DNA of 64,000 nucleotides, taken from positions 1-64,000 of the forward strand of contig CAUQKV010000002.1 of the NCBI GenBank assembly GCA_963518845.1, in the 5' to 3' direction. The notes below the pieces were generated by a model. The model saw nothing but the letters and a program-made list of their open reading frames with translations. It made no database searches and was not told where the DNA came from. Source of the stretch: JABCPE02 sp963518845. GTDB lineage: Bacteria > Bacteroidota > Bacteroidia > Flavobacteriales > Weeksellaceae. How positions within the stretch are numbered: position 1 is the first letter of the stretch; each line of letters starts with the position of its first letter. The position numbers and the translations under genes were made by a program. This document shows, piece after piece, positions 49,933 to 58,583 of this stretch.

Positions 49933-52437
49933 ATGGCAAAAAATTTAGTAATCGTAGAGTCTCCTGCAAAGGCGAAAACTATTCAAAAATATTTGGGTAA
50001 GGATTTCGAGGTGAAATCTAGTTTTGGACACATCAGAGACCTTCCTAAAAAAGGCATGGGTATCAATTTGGAAGATTTTACGCCAGATTATGAAATCTCT
50101 GCTGATAAGAAAAAAGTGGTGGCTGAGCTGAAAGCAGCATCTAAAAAAGCTGAAACAGTGTGGCTGGCTTCCGATGAAGACCGCGAAGGAGAGGCTATCG
50201 CTTGGCATCTTGCACAAGAGCTAAAGCTAAAATCCGAAAATACCAAACGAATAGTTTTCCACGAAATTACTAAAAATGCAATACTAAAAGCAGTAGAAAA
50301 CCCTAGAGAAATAGACCAAAATCTAGTCAATGCTCAGCAGGCAAGAAGAGTTCTTGACCGAATTGTGGGTTTTGAGATGTCGCCAGTCCTTTGGAAGAAA
50401 GTAAAACCAGGGCTTTCGGCTGGGCGTGTCCAGTCGGTAGCGGTGCGGCTCATCGTAGAAAGAGAAAAGGAAATCAGAGAGTTTAAGCCCGTTCCTACTT
50501 ATAAAGTGGAGGGCGTTTTTACTAACCTTGAAAAACAAGAAATTTCTGCGAAACTAAAGAAAGATTTTACCAAAGAACAAGATGCGGAGAACTTCCTAAA
50601 CCAAGTTCAAAACATTGATTTTAAGGTTCTTAATATAGATGTAAAACCTGCGCAGCGCTCAGCATCTGCTCCTTTTACCACTTCTACACTACAGCAGGAG
50701 GCGAGTAATAGGCTGGGATATGGCGTAACCACGACGATGCGTGTGGCGCAGAGACTCTATGAAGAGGGATATATTACCTATATGAGAACCGACTCAGTAA
50801 ACCTTTCTCAGGAAGCGATAAACGCTGCTAAAAGTCAGATTTTGAAAGAGTTTGGCGAAGAGTATTCTCAACCAAGAAACTATGTGACAAAATCGGCATC
50901 CGCACAGGAGGCTCACGAGGCGATTCGTCCAACGGATTTTGGAGTAAAATCCATCGGAGATGTTCAGCTGAACAAGCTTTATCAACTTATATACAAACGA
51001 ACATTAGCCAGCCAAATGGCCAATGCTAAGTTGGAAAAAACTGTAATAGAAATAGGAAATCCAGAGTTGCCGCAGCATTTCGAGGCGCAGGGAGAGGTTA
51101 TTGTTTTTGATGGTTTCCTTCGTGCTTATGGTATTTATAAAAATGAAGATGAAGAGCAGGAGGATGGCGACAAAATATTACCAAAAGTAAATGTAGGCGA
51201 AGCTTTGGCATATAAAAAAATCACAGCAGTAGAAAAATTCAGCCGTCCAGTGTCTCGTTTTACAGAAGCAGGTTTGGTGAAAAAACTTGAAGAATTGGGT
51301 ATCGGAAGGCCTTCTACTTATGCGCCTACTATTCAGACTATTCAGAACCGTGAGTATGTAGACAAGCGCGAAATAGAACCAAAGGAACGCGAAATAGTAA
51401 AGCTTACTTTGACAAAAACAGGATTAAAAAAAGAAATCCTGACGGAGAAATATGGAGGAGATAAAAATAAATTTGTCCCAACAGATATAGGAATTGTCGT
51501 AAATGACTTTTTGACAACTAATTTTAATGAAATTTTGGACTATGGTTTCACTGCGAAAGTGGAGGAAGATTTTGATGAGATAGCCAGAGGAGAAGAAAAA
51601 TGGAAAGATGTTCTAAAAAACTTCTATAGTAGTTTTCATCCAAAAATAGAGGATGTAGGCGAGAATGCAGATAGAGCGACAGGAGAGCGACTGCTGGGAC
51701 AAGACCCTAAAACAGGCAAAAATGTTTATGCTCGAATTGGGCGTTTTGGGCCGATGGTTCAGATAGGAGAAACAGATAGCGATGAAAAACCTATTTTCGC
51801 ATCACTGATGGCGACTCAAAACATTGTCACCATTACTCTGGAAGAGGCATTGGAACTCTTTAAAGTGCCATTTGATTTACAGGACTACGAAGGAAAAACC
51901 GTTATGGTGGGAGTGGGGCGTTTTGGACCATATGTGAAATGGGGCGAGGCATTCATCAGCCTTCCAAAGGGAGAAAATCCGCTTTCGGTGGATTATGACA
52001 GAGCTGTAGCTATCATAGAAGAAAAGAAAAAGGCAGATGCGCCAGTGGCCTCTTATAAGGGAGAGCCTGTTACCAAGGGCGTGGGAAGATTTGGGCCGTA
52101 TCTGAAATATCAGGATATCTACATCAATGTGCCTAAAAAATACGATTTTGAAAATCTTTCCCAAAAAGAAGTGGAGGAACTCATCGAAGCGAAGCTCGAT
52201 AAGGAAGCCAACCGATATATCCAGCAGTGGGAAAAAGAAAAAATATCGATAGAAAATGGGCGATGGGGGCCTTTTATAAAATTTAAAAAAGCGAATTTCA
52301 AGATTCCTAAAAAACAAGATGACACTAAATATACGGCAGAGGAACTGAAAGAAATTTCCCTAGACCAAGTTAAAAAGTGGATTTTGGAGCAGGACAAAAC
52401 AGCTTTTGCAGAGAAAAAAACAGCAAAGAAAAAATAA
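49933..52437 (+). CDS. topA: DNA topoisomerase I
   Basis: 834 residues. Toprim domain (NLVIVESPAKAKTIQKYLG; ASDEDREGEAIAWHL with the DxDxE Mg2+ triad region), catalytic tyrosine Tyr283 in GYITYMRTDS, and TLQQEASNRLG. The C-terminus carries four Toprim_C repeats (GRFGPMVQIGE, GVGRFGPYVKWG, GVGRFGPYLKY, GRWGPFIKF) in place of the four-cysteine zinc fingers of E. coli, and ends in a Lys-rich tail. Relaxes negative supercoils. Confidence 0.98.
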   Translation: MAKNLVIVESPAKAKTIQKYLGKDFEVKSSFGHIRDLPKKGMGINLEDFTPDYEISADKKKVVAELKAASKKAETVWLASDEDREGEAIAWHLAQELKLKSENTKRIVFHEITKNAILKAVENPREIDQNLVNAQQARRVLDRIVGFEMSPVLWKKVKPGLSAGRVQSVAVRLIVEREKEIREFKPVPTYKVEGVFTNLEKQEISAKLKKDFTKEQDAENFLNQVQNIDFKVLNIDVKPAQRSASAPFTTSTLQQEASNRLGYGVTTTMRVAQRLYEEGYITYMRTDSVNLSQEAINAAKSQILKEFGEEYSQPRNYVTKSASAQEAHEAIRPTDFGVKSIGDVQLNKLYQLIYKRTLASQMANAKLEKTVIEIGNPELPQHFEAQGEVIVFDGFLRAYGIYKNEDEEQEDGDKILPKVNVGEALAYKKITAVEKFSRPVSRFTEAGLVKKLEELGIGRPSTYAPTIQTIQNREYVDKREIEPKEREIVKLTLTKTGLKKEILTEKYGGDKNKFVPTDIGIVVNDFLTTNFNEILDYGFTAKVEEDFDEIARGEEKWKDVLKNFYSSFHPKIEDVGENADRATGERLLGQDPKTGKNVYARIGRFGPMVQIGETDSDEKPIFASLMATQNIVTITLEEALELFKVPFDLQDYEGKTVMVGVGRFGPYVKWGEAFISLPKGENPLSVDYDRAVAIIEEKKKADAPVASYKGEPVTKGVGRFGPYLKYQDIYINVPKKYDFENLSQKEVEELIEAKLDKEANRYIQQWEKEKISIENGRWGPFIKFKKANFKIPKKQDDTKYTAEELKEISLDQVKKWILEQDKTAFAEKKTAKKK

Positions 52438-52444
52438 TGAAAAT

Positions 52445-52475
52445 GAGAGGAAAAGGTAATGAAATATTTTGCCTT
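52445..52475 (+). terminator. Weak terminator hairpin after topA
   Basis: GAGAGGAAAAGG pairs imperfectly with CCTTTTTCTCTT around a 10-nt AT loop, followed by TATATTTT. It lies inside a longer possible reading frame of the next gene and so supports a start at 52501. Confidence 0.55.
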
Positions 52476-52500
52476 TTTCTCTTATATTTTGTGTGAAGGA

Positions 52501-53571
52501 ATGGATTTACAAGACATTTTTATAAAGCCAGAAAAAATCAGATGCGAACATTGGCAGCTGGGAAACACTATTTCCAATGAGGTTCAGGAAAGTGGAGTGG
52601 TGCTTATTTTTTGTTCCGATGAAAGAGGGAGCGGAGGAAGTGCTGAGGTAAAGGATTTCAGCAGGCTTAGAAAAGAATTTTATGCCTTGTCGGCGTTTGA
52701 TTTTGAAGTTCCTATTTGTGATTTAGGAGAGCTTATTTCGGGTAAAACTCAGGCTGATACGCGATATGTTTTGGAGGAAATCCTGACATTTTGTTATAAT
52801 AAAAATGCAGTTCCAGTTGTCATCGGAGGAAGCGTGGATTTGTCTTACGCATTATTTTCAGCACTAAATTTCCATCAAAAAGGCATTAACTATGCCCATA
52901 TATCTAATGTTGCTTCTCTTTCAAACGAAGGAGAGGAGATTTTGGAGGCGAACTATTTACACAAGATTTTAACGAAAAAAGAAGCTTCTTTGCGAAATTT
53001 TCATCTTTTGGGCTATCAGAGGCATTTGAATGAAATCGCTTTATTAAAACTGATGAAAGAAGTGGATTTTGATGTCCTTCGCCTTGCTGATATGATGAAT
53101 ACGACCGAGAAGGCAGAGCCTTTTTTCCGCAGGGCAGATATGGTTACGCTCAACTGTGATGCTGTGGAGAGTTTTTCGGAGGCTTTTTCTACAAATCCGC
53201 AGGTAAATGGGCTGAACCGCCGCGAAATCTGTACCTACATGAAAGAAATAGGGCTGAGCGAAAATCTGAAAACTGTCGGCGTGTTTAATTTTAATATTCA
53301 TTCGGAAAGCGTTCTAAATCATCAGCTTATGGCGCAGATGCTTTGGTATTTGATAGAAGGAATAAATATCCAGAGGACGCATCCAAAGGAGCGTAGTTAT
53401 GATACTTTTGTGGTTTTGATAGATAATAGGGAATTTAATTTTAAAAGAGATACTTTCAGCGGATTGTGGTATTTTGCGAAGGGAAATGATGTGAAAAAAT
53501 GGATTCCTTGTTCCCGTGAAGACTATGAAAATGCCAAAAGAGGCGAACTGAATAAGAGGTTTTTAATATAA
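52501..53571 (+). CDS. Arginase/formimidoylglutamase-fold protein with lost metal ligands
   Basis: 356 residues from ATG 52501 (MDLQDIFIKPEKIRCEHWQLGN), preferred to an ATG at 52459 which lies in the topA terminator and adds a run unlike homologues. The ureohydrolase fold is recognisable (NAVPVVIGGSVDLSYALFSAL; ADMVTLNCDAVESFSEAF; GVFNFNIHSES), but the manganese ligands are gone: GGxH is GGSVD, DAHxD is SNVAS and SxDxD is NCDAV. So hydrolase activity is unlikely; it may be a structural or sensing paralogue. Similar proteins sit beside topA in other flavobacteria, to my recollection. Confidence 0.75.
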   Translation: MDLQDIFIKPEKIRCEHWQLGNTISNEVQESGVVLIFCSDERGSGGSAEVKDFSRLRKEFYALSAFDFEVPICDLGELISGKTQADTRYVLEEILTFCYNKNAVPVVIGGSVDLSYALFSALNFHQKGINYAHISNVASLSNEGEEILEANYLHKILTKKEASLRNFHLLGYQRHLNEIALLKLMKEVDFDVLRLADMMNTTEKAEPFFRRADMVTLNCDAVESFSEAFSTNPQVNGLNRREICTYMKEIGLSENLKTVGVFNFNIHSESVLNHQLMAQMLWYLIEGINIQRTHPKERSYDTFVVLIDNREFNFKRDTFSGLWYFAKGNDVKKWIPCSREDYENAKRGELNKRFLI

Positions 53572-53575
53572 GATT

Positions 53576-54382
53576 ATGAAGAAAAATATTTACCGTATTT
53601 TGTTGATATTCATATTGCTTTTAGGAGTAGCAACAATATTATATATGTACAGAAAATTTTCATATGCAGAGAAGCAGGAATATTATTTAGTTCAGGATAA
53701 TTCTAAGAAAGATAGTATATTGAAAATTGGAATTATTGGTGACAGCTGGGTAGGACGGACTGATTTGGATAAAAAAATGCAAAAATTCTTTTCTGAAAAA
53801 GGAATTGAAGCAGAGTTTATTGCCCTGAGTCATCCTGGAGCATCTTCAAAAGAGATTTATGAGGACATGTTCAAGGAAAAAAATGAAGAATTTTCATCAA
53901 AATTTGTCATAGAATCTAAACCTGATTATTGTATTGTCATTGCAGGAGTAAATGATGTAGCAAGACATATAGGAAAGAAATATTATGCAGATCATATGGT
54001 TTTGATTATAAATACTTTGCTATATTACAAAATAAAACCAATTGTTGTAGAAGTGCCTAATTTTGGGGTAGAGGATGTGCAGAAATACAAGAATGTATTT
54101 AGTAGGTATACAAATGCTATATCTGAAGCAATTAATGGTGATGAGGTTAATGATAATAATGTGTCTAGATATAGAGAGACACTTAATAAAGAATTAAAAG
54201 AAAATGATTTGTTAGATAAAATTATACTTTTTGATTCAGATAAAATCAATAAAGATTACAAGAATAACAAGAATTTGTTCACTGATCCATTACATCTTAA
54301 TGAGCAAGGATATGAAGTTTTTGTTAAAGAGTTATCAGAAGATATTATTGAGGAAATAAAAAGTGAGAATAAGCAGAATTAA
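53576..54382 (+). CDS. Membrane-anchored SGNH/GDSL hydrolase
   Basis: 268 residues. One membrane segment (about 8-24) then a periplasmic SGNH domain: block I GIIGDSWVGR (Ser nucleophile), block III AGVNDVARHIG (Asn), block V FTDPLHLNEQG (Asp-His). Probably an O-acetyl esterase or transferase acting on surface glycans. It begins the polysaccharide gene run, 4 bp after the preceding gene; the Glu/Lys-rich tail overlaps a weak start of the next gene. Confidence 0.8.
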   Translation: MKKNIYRILLIFILLLGVATILYMYRKFSYAEKQEYYLVQDNSKKDSILKIGIIGDSWVGRTDLDKKMQKFFSEKGIEAEFIALSHPGASSKEIYEDMFKEKNEEFSSKFVIESKPDYCIVIAGVNDVARHIGKKYYADHMVLIINTLLYYKIKPIVVEVPNFGVEDVQKYKNVFSRYTNAISEAINGDEVNDNNVSRYRETLNKELKENDLLDKIILFDSDKINKDYKNNKNLFTDPLHLNEQGYEVFVKELSEDIIEEIKSENKQN

Positions 54383-54401
54383 AGATGAAAATCGAAATAG
54401 C

Positions 54402-55394
54402 ATGAAGAAAGTTTCCATCATCGTTCCTGTTTATAATGTAGAAAAATATCTTGCAAAATGTCTTGATTCACTGGTGAATCAAACTTTGGAGGAGGTGGAA
54501 ATCATTGTTGTAGATGATGGAAGCAAGGACAATTCTAAGCAGATTATAGATGAATTTCAGACCAAATATCCAGATAAAATAAAATCTTTTGTAAAGGAAA
54601 ATGGAGGACTGAGCGATGCGAGGAATTTTGGATTGGATAGGGCGAGTGGAGAATATATAGGTTTTGTGGATAGTGATGATTATGTTACAGCGGAGATGTT
54701 TGAGGAAATGTATTCTCTTGCTCAAAAATATGATGCTGAAATGGTAATCTGTAATCTTCAAAAAGTCGATGAAAACGGAAAAATTCTTCAAAAACTTACT
54801 CAGATTCCCAATATGCCAGAGAAAATAAATTTAGCAAAAAATCTTTCTGTTTTTTCGGATTTGGGGTATTTTGCTTGTAATAAACTTTTTAAAAGGGAAT
54901 TGTTTGAAAGTAAACGATTTAAAAAAGGAGTACATTTTGAGGATATACAACTTGTTCCACAGCTTTTGTTGAGTTGTAAGACTTTGGCTCAAACTCAGAA
55001 TTATCATTATCAATATCTTGAACGACAGGATTCTATTACGAAAACCCACACGGAAAAAGGTTTGGATTTATTAAAAGCCGTGAAAGATGTGGAAGAAGCG
55101 TTCCAAAAATCTCAATATTCTAATGAAAAACAAGCATTGAAAGGATTTTGGATAATGGAGGCAGTTTATTCTTATTTGGCGTATTTGGCTTTTGTTAAAG
55201 ATGATGATTTATACCAAAGAATGTCAGCAGAACTCAGAAAATTCATAAAGGAGAGAAAAATATCTTTGATAGAAATTCTTAATTATGAGCGGTTTGGTAA
55301 GAATTATCTCGTATCTTTGCCAATTAAGAAAAAAGTATATTATTTATTGTATTTTTTGAGGCAGGAATGGCTTTTGAGAAAAATACTGAAATAG
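54402..55394 (+). CDS. Glycosyltransferase family 2
   Basis: 330 residues from ATG 54402; a GTG at 54363 would overlap the previous gene and is not used. GT-A fold: KKVSIIVPVYNVEKYLAKCLDSL, EIIVVDDGSKDNSKQI, RNFGLDRASGEYIGFVDSDDYV, in which DSDD is the metal-binding DxD. Adds one sugar to a lipid-linked oligosaccharide; donor and acceptor unknown. Part of the surface polysaccharide cluster. Confidence 0.93.
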   Translation: MKKVSIIVPVYNVEKYLAKCLDSLVNQTLEEVEIIVVDDGSKDNSKQIIDEFQTKYPDKIKSFVKENGGLSDARNFGLDRASGEYIGFVDSDDYVTAEMFEEMYSLAQKYDAEMVICNLQKVDENGKILQKLTQIPNMPEKINLAKNLSVFSDLGYFACNKLFKRELFESKRFKKGVHFEDIQLVPQLLLSCKTLAQTQNYHYQYLERQDSITKTHTEKGLDLLKAVKDVEEAFQKSQYSNEKQALKGFWIMEAVYSYLAYLAFVKDDDLYQRMSAELRKFIKERKISLIEILNYERFGKNYLVSLPIKKKVYYLLYFLRQEWLLRKILK

Positions 55395-55401
55395 AGAAAA
55401 G

Positions 55402-56532
55402 ATGATACATTTCCTACACCCAGTTTTTACGATACTGACAATAATTCTAATAGTCTATAGCTTTTTGGAGATAGACAACAATAAGAATTATAGTTCTGTG
55501 TGGGTGGTGATTGCTTTTTTGACAATATTTATAGGGTTAAGATATTGGATAGGTGCGGATTATGCAAATTATTTTAGGGCATATCATGAATTCGGAAGAG
55601 ATCTGGATATGTCAGATATTCTTAATATGATTAGAGAAAGGAGAAAGGATATACACATGGAATGGCTGTATTTGTTCTTTGCAAATGCAATATATGAGGC
55701 GGACTTTTCTTTTTATGTTTTTACTTTTCTATTAGCAATAGTTTCTATTTCAATTAAATATAAAGTCTTTACTGAAAATGCGGTGTATCCAGCATTTGCA
55801 ATGCTGTTGTTTATGTATCCAACAATACTTGTTTCTGATGGAGGGCAGATGAGGCAGGGAATGGCTATGGCCATACTGCTTTTTTCCTTTAGATATATCA
55901 AGGAGAGAAAACTTCTCATGTTTTTATTTACAATATATCTAGCTATGGGTTTCCATACATCAACAACGATTTTTATTATTGCCTATTGGGTGGTTTTGAT
56001 TCCTATGAATTCTACTCGTATTTTAATAGCCGTTTTAATATGCATGGCATTATCTCCGTTAAAACTTTATCAGTATATTTCGTTATTGGATTCCTTTGCT
56101 TCTACAGGAGTTTATTCTGGTTTTCAATCTTATGAATCATTAGATATTGAAGAATCTTCAGTTCGTTTTGTTAAACTTACGGATTTGGTCTGTATTGTAT
56201 ATACTTATTTTTTAGTTGCGTATGATAAAGTAGCATGTCAAAAAATTCTATATTATGAGTATATGAGAAATATAGGAGTTTTGGGTATTTGTTTGTATTT
56301 TATCTTTAGATGGAATGATATATTTGCATCAAGGTTGATAGCCAATTTTCTTATTTATATGCCTATGGTATTGGTAAATATAGTTGCAGCTGTAAGTAGT
56401 GATAGACTAAGAAAGTCGCTACAATATGTACTTTTGATGTTTATGGCCTTCCAATATTTTGTATATGCAAATCAGCATGGATTGAGAACAGGATATACAA
56501 TGGAATATAGAAATATTTTATGGATAGAATAA
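55402..56532 (+). CDS. EpsG-like polysaccharide polymerase (Wzy type)
   Basis: 376 residues with about ten hydrophobic helices. FLTIFIGLRYWIGADYANYFRAYHEFG and the SDGGQMRQGMAMAILLFSFRYIKERK motif are typical of EpsG family proteins, which polymerise repeat units on the periplasmic face. Very AT-rich. Placed between a glycosyltransferase and the initiating transferase genes. Confidence 0.88.
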   Translation: MIHFLHPVFTILTIILIVYSFLEIDNNKNYSSVWVVIAFLTIFIGLRYWIGADYANYFRAYHEFGRDLDMSDILNMIRERRKDIHMEWLYLFFANAIYEADFSFYVFTFLLAIVSISIKYKVFTENAVYPAFAMLLFMYPTILVSDGGQMRQGMAMAILLFSFRYIKERKLLMFLFTIYLAMGFHTSTTIFIIAYWVVLIPMNSTRILIAVLICMALSPLKLYQYISLLDSFASTGVYSGFQSYESLDIEESSVRFVKLTDLVCIVYTYFLVAYDKVACQKILYYEYMRNIGVLGICLYFIFRWNDIFASRLIANFLIYMPMVLVNIVAAVSSDRLRKSLQYVLLMFMAFQYFVYANQHGLRTGYTMEYRNILWIE

Positions 56533-56539
56533 AAATATT

Positions 56540-57658
56540 ATGGATGAAATAAAACTATTTTTTGGATTAGAAGGACAAATGTTTTTTCTTGTGAAAATAT
56601 GTTTTGTTCTTTTACTTTCTTTTTTGTTAAGCTATAAAGCTATACCAGTAATCATTAGAATTTCAAAAAGTAAAAATCTAATGGACATACCAGGTGATAG
56701 AAGTTCCCATGAGTATAAAATTCCTAATCTTGGTGGAATAGCTTTGTTTTATACAATAGGTATCTGTGCGCCAATTTTTGCTTATGAACTATTTGTGCAG
56801 TATAGATTTTTGTTTCCTGCATTGGTTATCTTGCTTTATATAGGAGTAATGGATGATATTCTGGTGATGAAAGCCTATAAAAAGCTAATAGGGCAAATTG
56901 TTATTGCGACCATGATGGTAGTGGGTTCTGATGTACGAATAAGAAGTTTGTTTGGTTTATTTGGTATTTATGAATTAGAATATTTTGTAAGTGTATTTTT
57001 TAGTATATTTTCATTTATTATACTTATCAATGCGTTTAATTTGATAGATGGAATAGATGGGTTAGCGGGAATATTTGCTGTGATTAGTTTTTCTATTTTT
57101 GGATTTAGTTATTACCGTTTGGGAGAATATAATTATCCGATGGTCATTCTTTGTGTGGTGATTATAGGATCTTTGTTGGGTTTTTTATATTATAACTTAT
57201 CCAATAACTGGCGGCAAAAGATTTTTATGGGAGATACAGGTTCTATGATTATAGGATTTATCCTTGTGTTTACGGCGTTTTATTTCATTGATTTGTTTAT
57301 CAGTGGTGGAGATGTAGTGCCCATAGGAAGACCAAAATATCATATGGAAACAGCTCCTATTATAGCGGCTGCTATTTTGATTATCCCTATTATAGATACT
57401 TTGAATGTTATTATTGTAAGGCTTTTGAATAAAAAATCGCCATTAAGAGCAGATAGAAACCATATCCACCACAAGGTTTTGGATTTAGGTTTTACTCATA
57501 AAAAGGCTACAGCATTTATTATCACCTATTACATGGGAATAGTTTTGATTACATATTTTCTGCGTCATATAGATATTAATTTATTATTTTTAGTGGTGCT
57601 TAGTTTAGGTTTTTTTGGAGCATATTTGCCAAATATTATATCAAAAATGAAGAAATAA
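56540..57658 (+). CDS. Undecaprenyl-phosphate sugar-1-phosphate transferase (WecA/MraY family)
   Basis: 372 residues, about eleven helices. Motifs: MDIPGDRSSHEYKIPNLGGIALF, DDILVMKAYKKL (catalytic Asp pair), NAFNLIDGIDGLAG, IFMGDTGSM and RNHIHHKVLDLGF (cytoplasmic HIHH). It puts GlcNAc-P or a related sugar-1-P on undecaprenyl phosphate to begin polysaccharide synthesis. The Bacteroidota subtype differs from MraY in using UDP-HexNAc rather than the muropeptide. Confidence 0.93.
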   Translation: MDEIKLFFGLEGQMFFLVKICFVLLLSFLLSYKAIPVIIRISKSKNLMDIPGDRSSHEYKIPNLGGIALFYTIGICAPIFAYELFVQYRFLFPALVILLYIGVMDDILVMKAYKKLIGQIVIATMMVVGSDVRIRSLFGLFGIYELEYFVSVFFSIFSFIILINAFNLIDGIDGLAGIFAVISFSIFGFSYYRLGEYNYPMVILCVVIIGSLLGFLYYNLSNNWRQKIFMGDTGSMIIGFILVFTAFYFIDLFISGGDVVPIGRPKYHMETAPIIAAAILIIPIIDTLNVIIVRLLNKKSPLRADRNHIHHKVLDLGFTHKKATAFIITYYMGIVLITYFLRHIDINLLFLVVLSLGFFGAYLPNIISKMKK

Positions 57659-57670
57659 TAATAAAAATCA

Positions 57671-57678
57671 TATTTTTG
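57671..57678 (+). promoter_or_regulatory. Promoter -7 box before export genes
   Basis: TATTTTTG at 57671-57678, 20 nt before the ATG at 57699; suggests that export genes can be transcribed separately from the synthesis genes. Confidence 0.45.
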
Positions 57679-57698
57679 TAGAATCAATAATAAAAACG

Positions 57699-58580
57699 AT
57701 GAAAAGAAACAGCATTTTAGGCCTAGTGGCAGCAATGATGATGATATCTTGTGTGGGAACAAAAGATGTAAAATATCTTCAAAAAAATGAAAATCTGGAG
57801 ATTAACTCTGAGGGATTAGTCCCATATAATATTCCTGTATATAGAGTTACAAAAAATGATATACTTTCTCTTAATGTGATTACAACTCCTAAGGGGGATG
57901 CGGCTCAGTTTTATTCTTCATACAATGTTTCAGGAGGAGAAGGTGCAGGAGCAGGAATTTTGAATCCAAGTGTATCGGGAGCATCTGGCACAACATCTGG
58001 AAGTGGTAGTACAGGAACCATGTCTGGTGGTAATGGGAATTACTATTTCCGAGGGCTAAAGGTAGACTCTAAAGGAGACATCAATGTTTTTGGAATTGGT
58101 TTTATAAAAGCTGAAGGAAGAACATTGGAAGATATTTCTCAAGAAATCCAAACTCGTGTAAACGAAAATTTCTTAGGAGGAAAATCTGAGGTAAGGCTTA
58201 ATTTAGACGGGATAAGATACTATATCCTTGGGGATGTAGAAACCATAGGAATTACAGGTGAAAAAGTGGCTTACAAACAGACACTTACCATTACAGAAGC
58301 TTTGGCAATGAATGGCGGTCTAAATAGAACTGTAGATAGAAAGAACATAGTTCTACATAGAAAACTTCCAGAAGGAATAAAGATAGTAAAACTAGACCTT
58401 ACTAGAGAAGATGTGATGAATTCGCAGTATTATTGGCTTCAGAATGGAGATGAGATTTATTTAAATACTAGAGGAAGAAACCTTAATGGATTTGGTAAAG
58501 AACCTGTACAGACTATTAGTACAGCAGTTTCTCTTATTACATCAGCCCTTACGGTATATCTTCTATTTTCAAGATTATAA
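57699..58580 (+). CDS. Polysaccharide export outer-membrane lipoprotein (Wza-like)
   Basis: 293 residues. Lipoprotein signal with lipobox MISC at about residue 18, then the poly-export domain (YRVTKNDILSLNVITTPKGD), a Gly/Ser/Ala-rich insert (about 80-110), GDINVFGIGFIKAEGRTLEDISQEIQTRVNENF, a SLBB domain (VRLNLDGIRYYILGDVETIG), and a C-terminal hydrophobic helix that spans the outer membrane in Wza. Forms the exit channel. 3 bp before the Wzc-like gene. Confidence 0.93.
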   Translation: MKRNSILGLVAAMMMISCVGTKDVKYLQKNENLEINSEGLVPYNIPVYRVTKNDILSLNVITTPKGDAAQFYSSYNVSGGEGAGAGILNPSVSGASGTTSGSGSTGTMSGGNGNYYFRGLKVDSKGDINVFGIGFIKAEGRTLEDISQEIQTRVNENFLGGKSEVRLNLDGIRYYILGDVETIGITGEKVAYKQTLTITEALAMNGGLNRTVDRKNIVLHRKLPEGIKIVKLDLTREDVMNSQYYWLQNGDEIYLNTRGRNLNGFGKEPVQTISTAVSLITSALTVYLLFSRL

Positions 58581-58583
58581 AAT

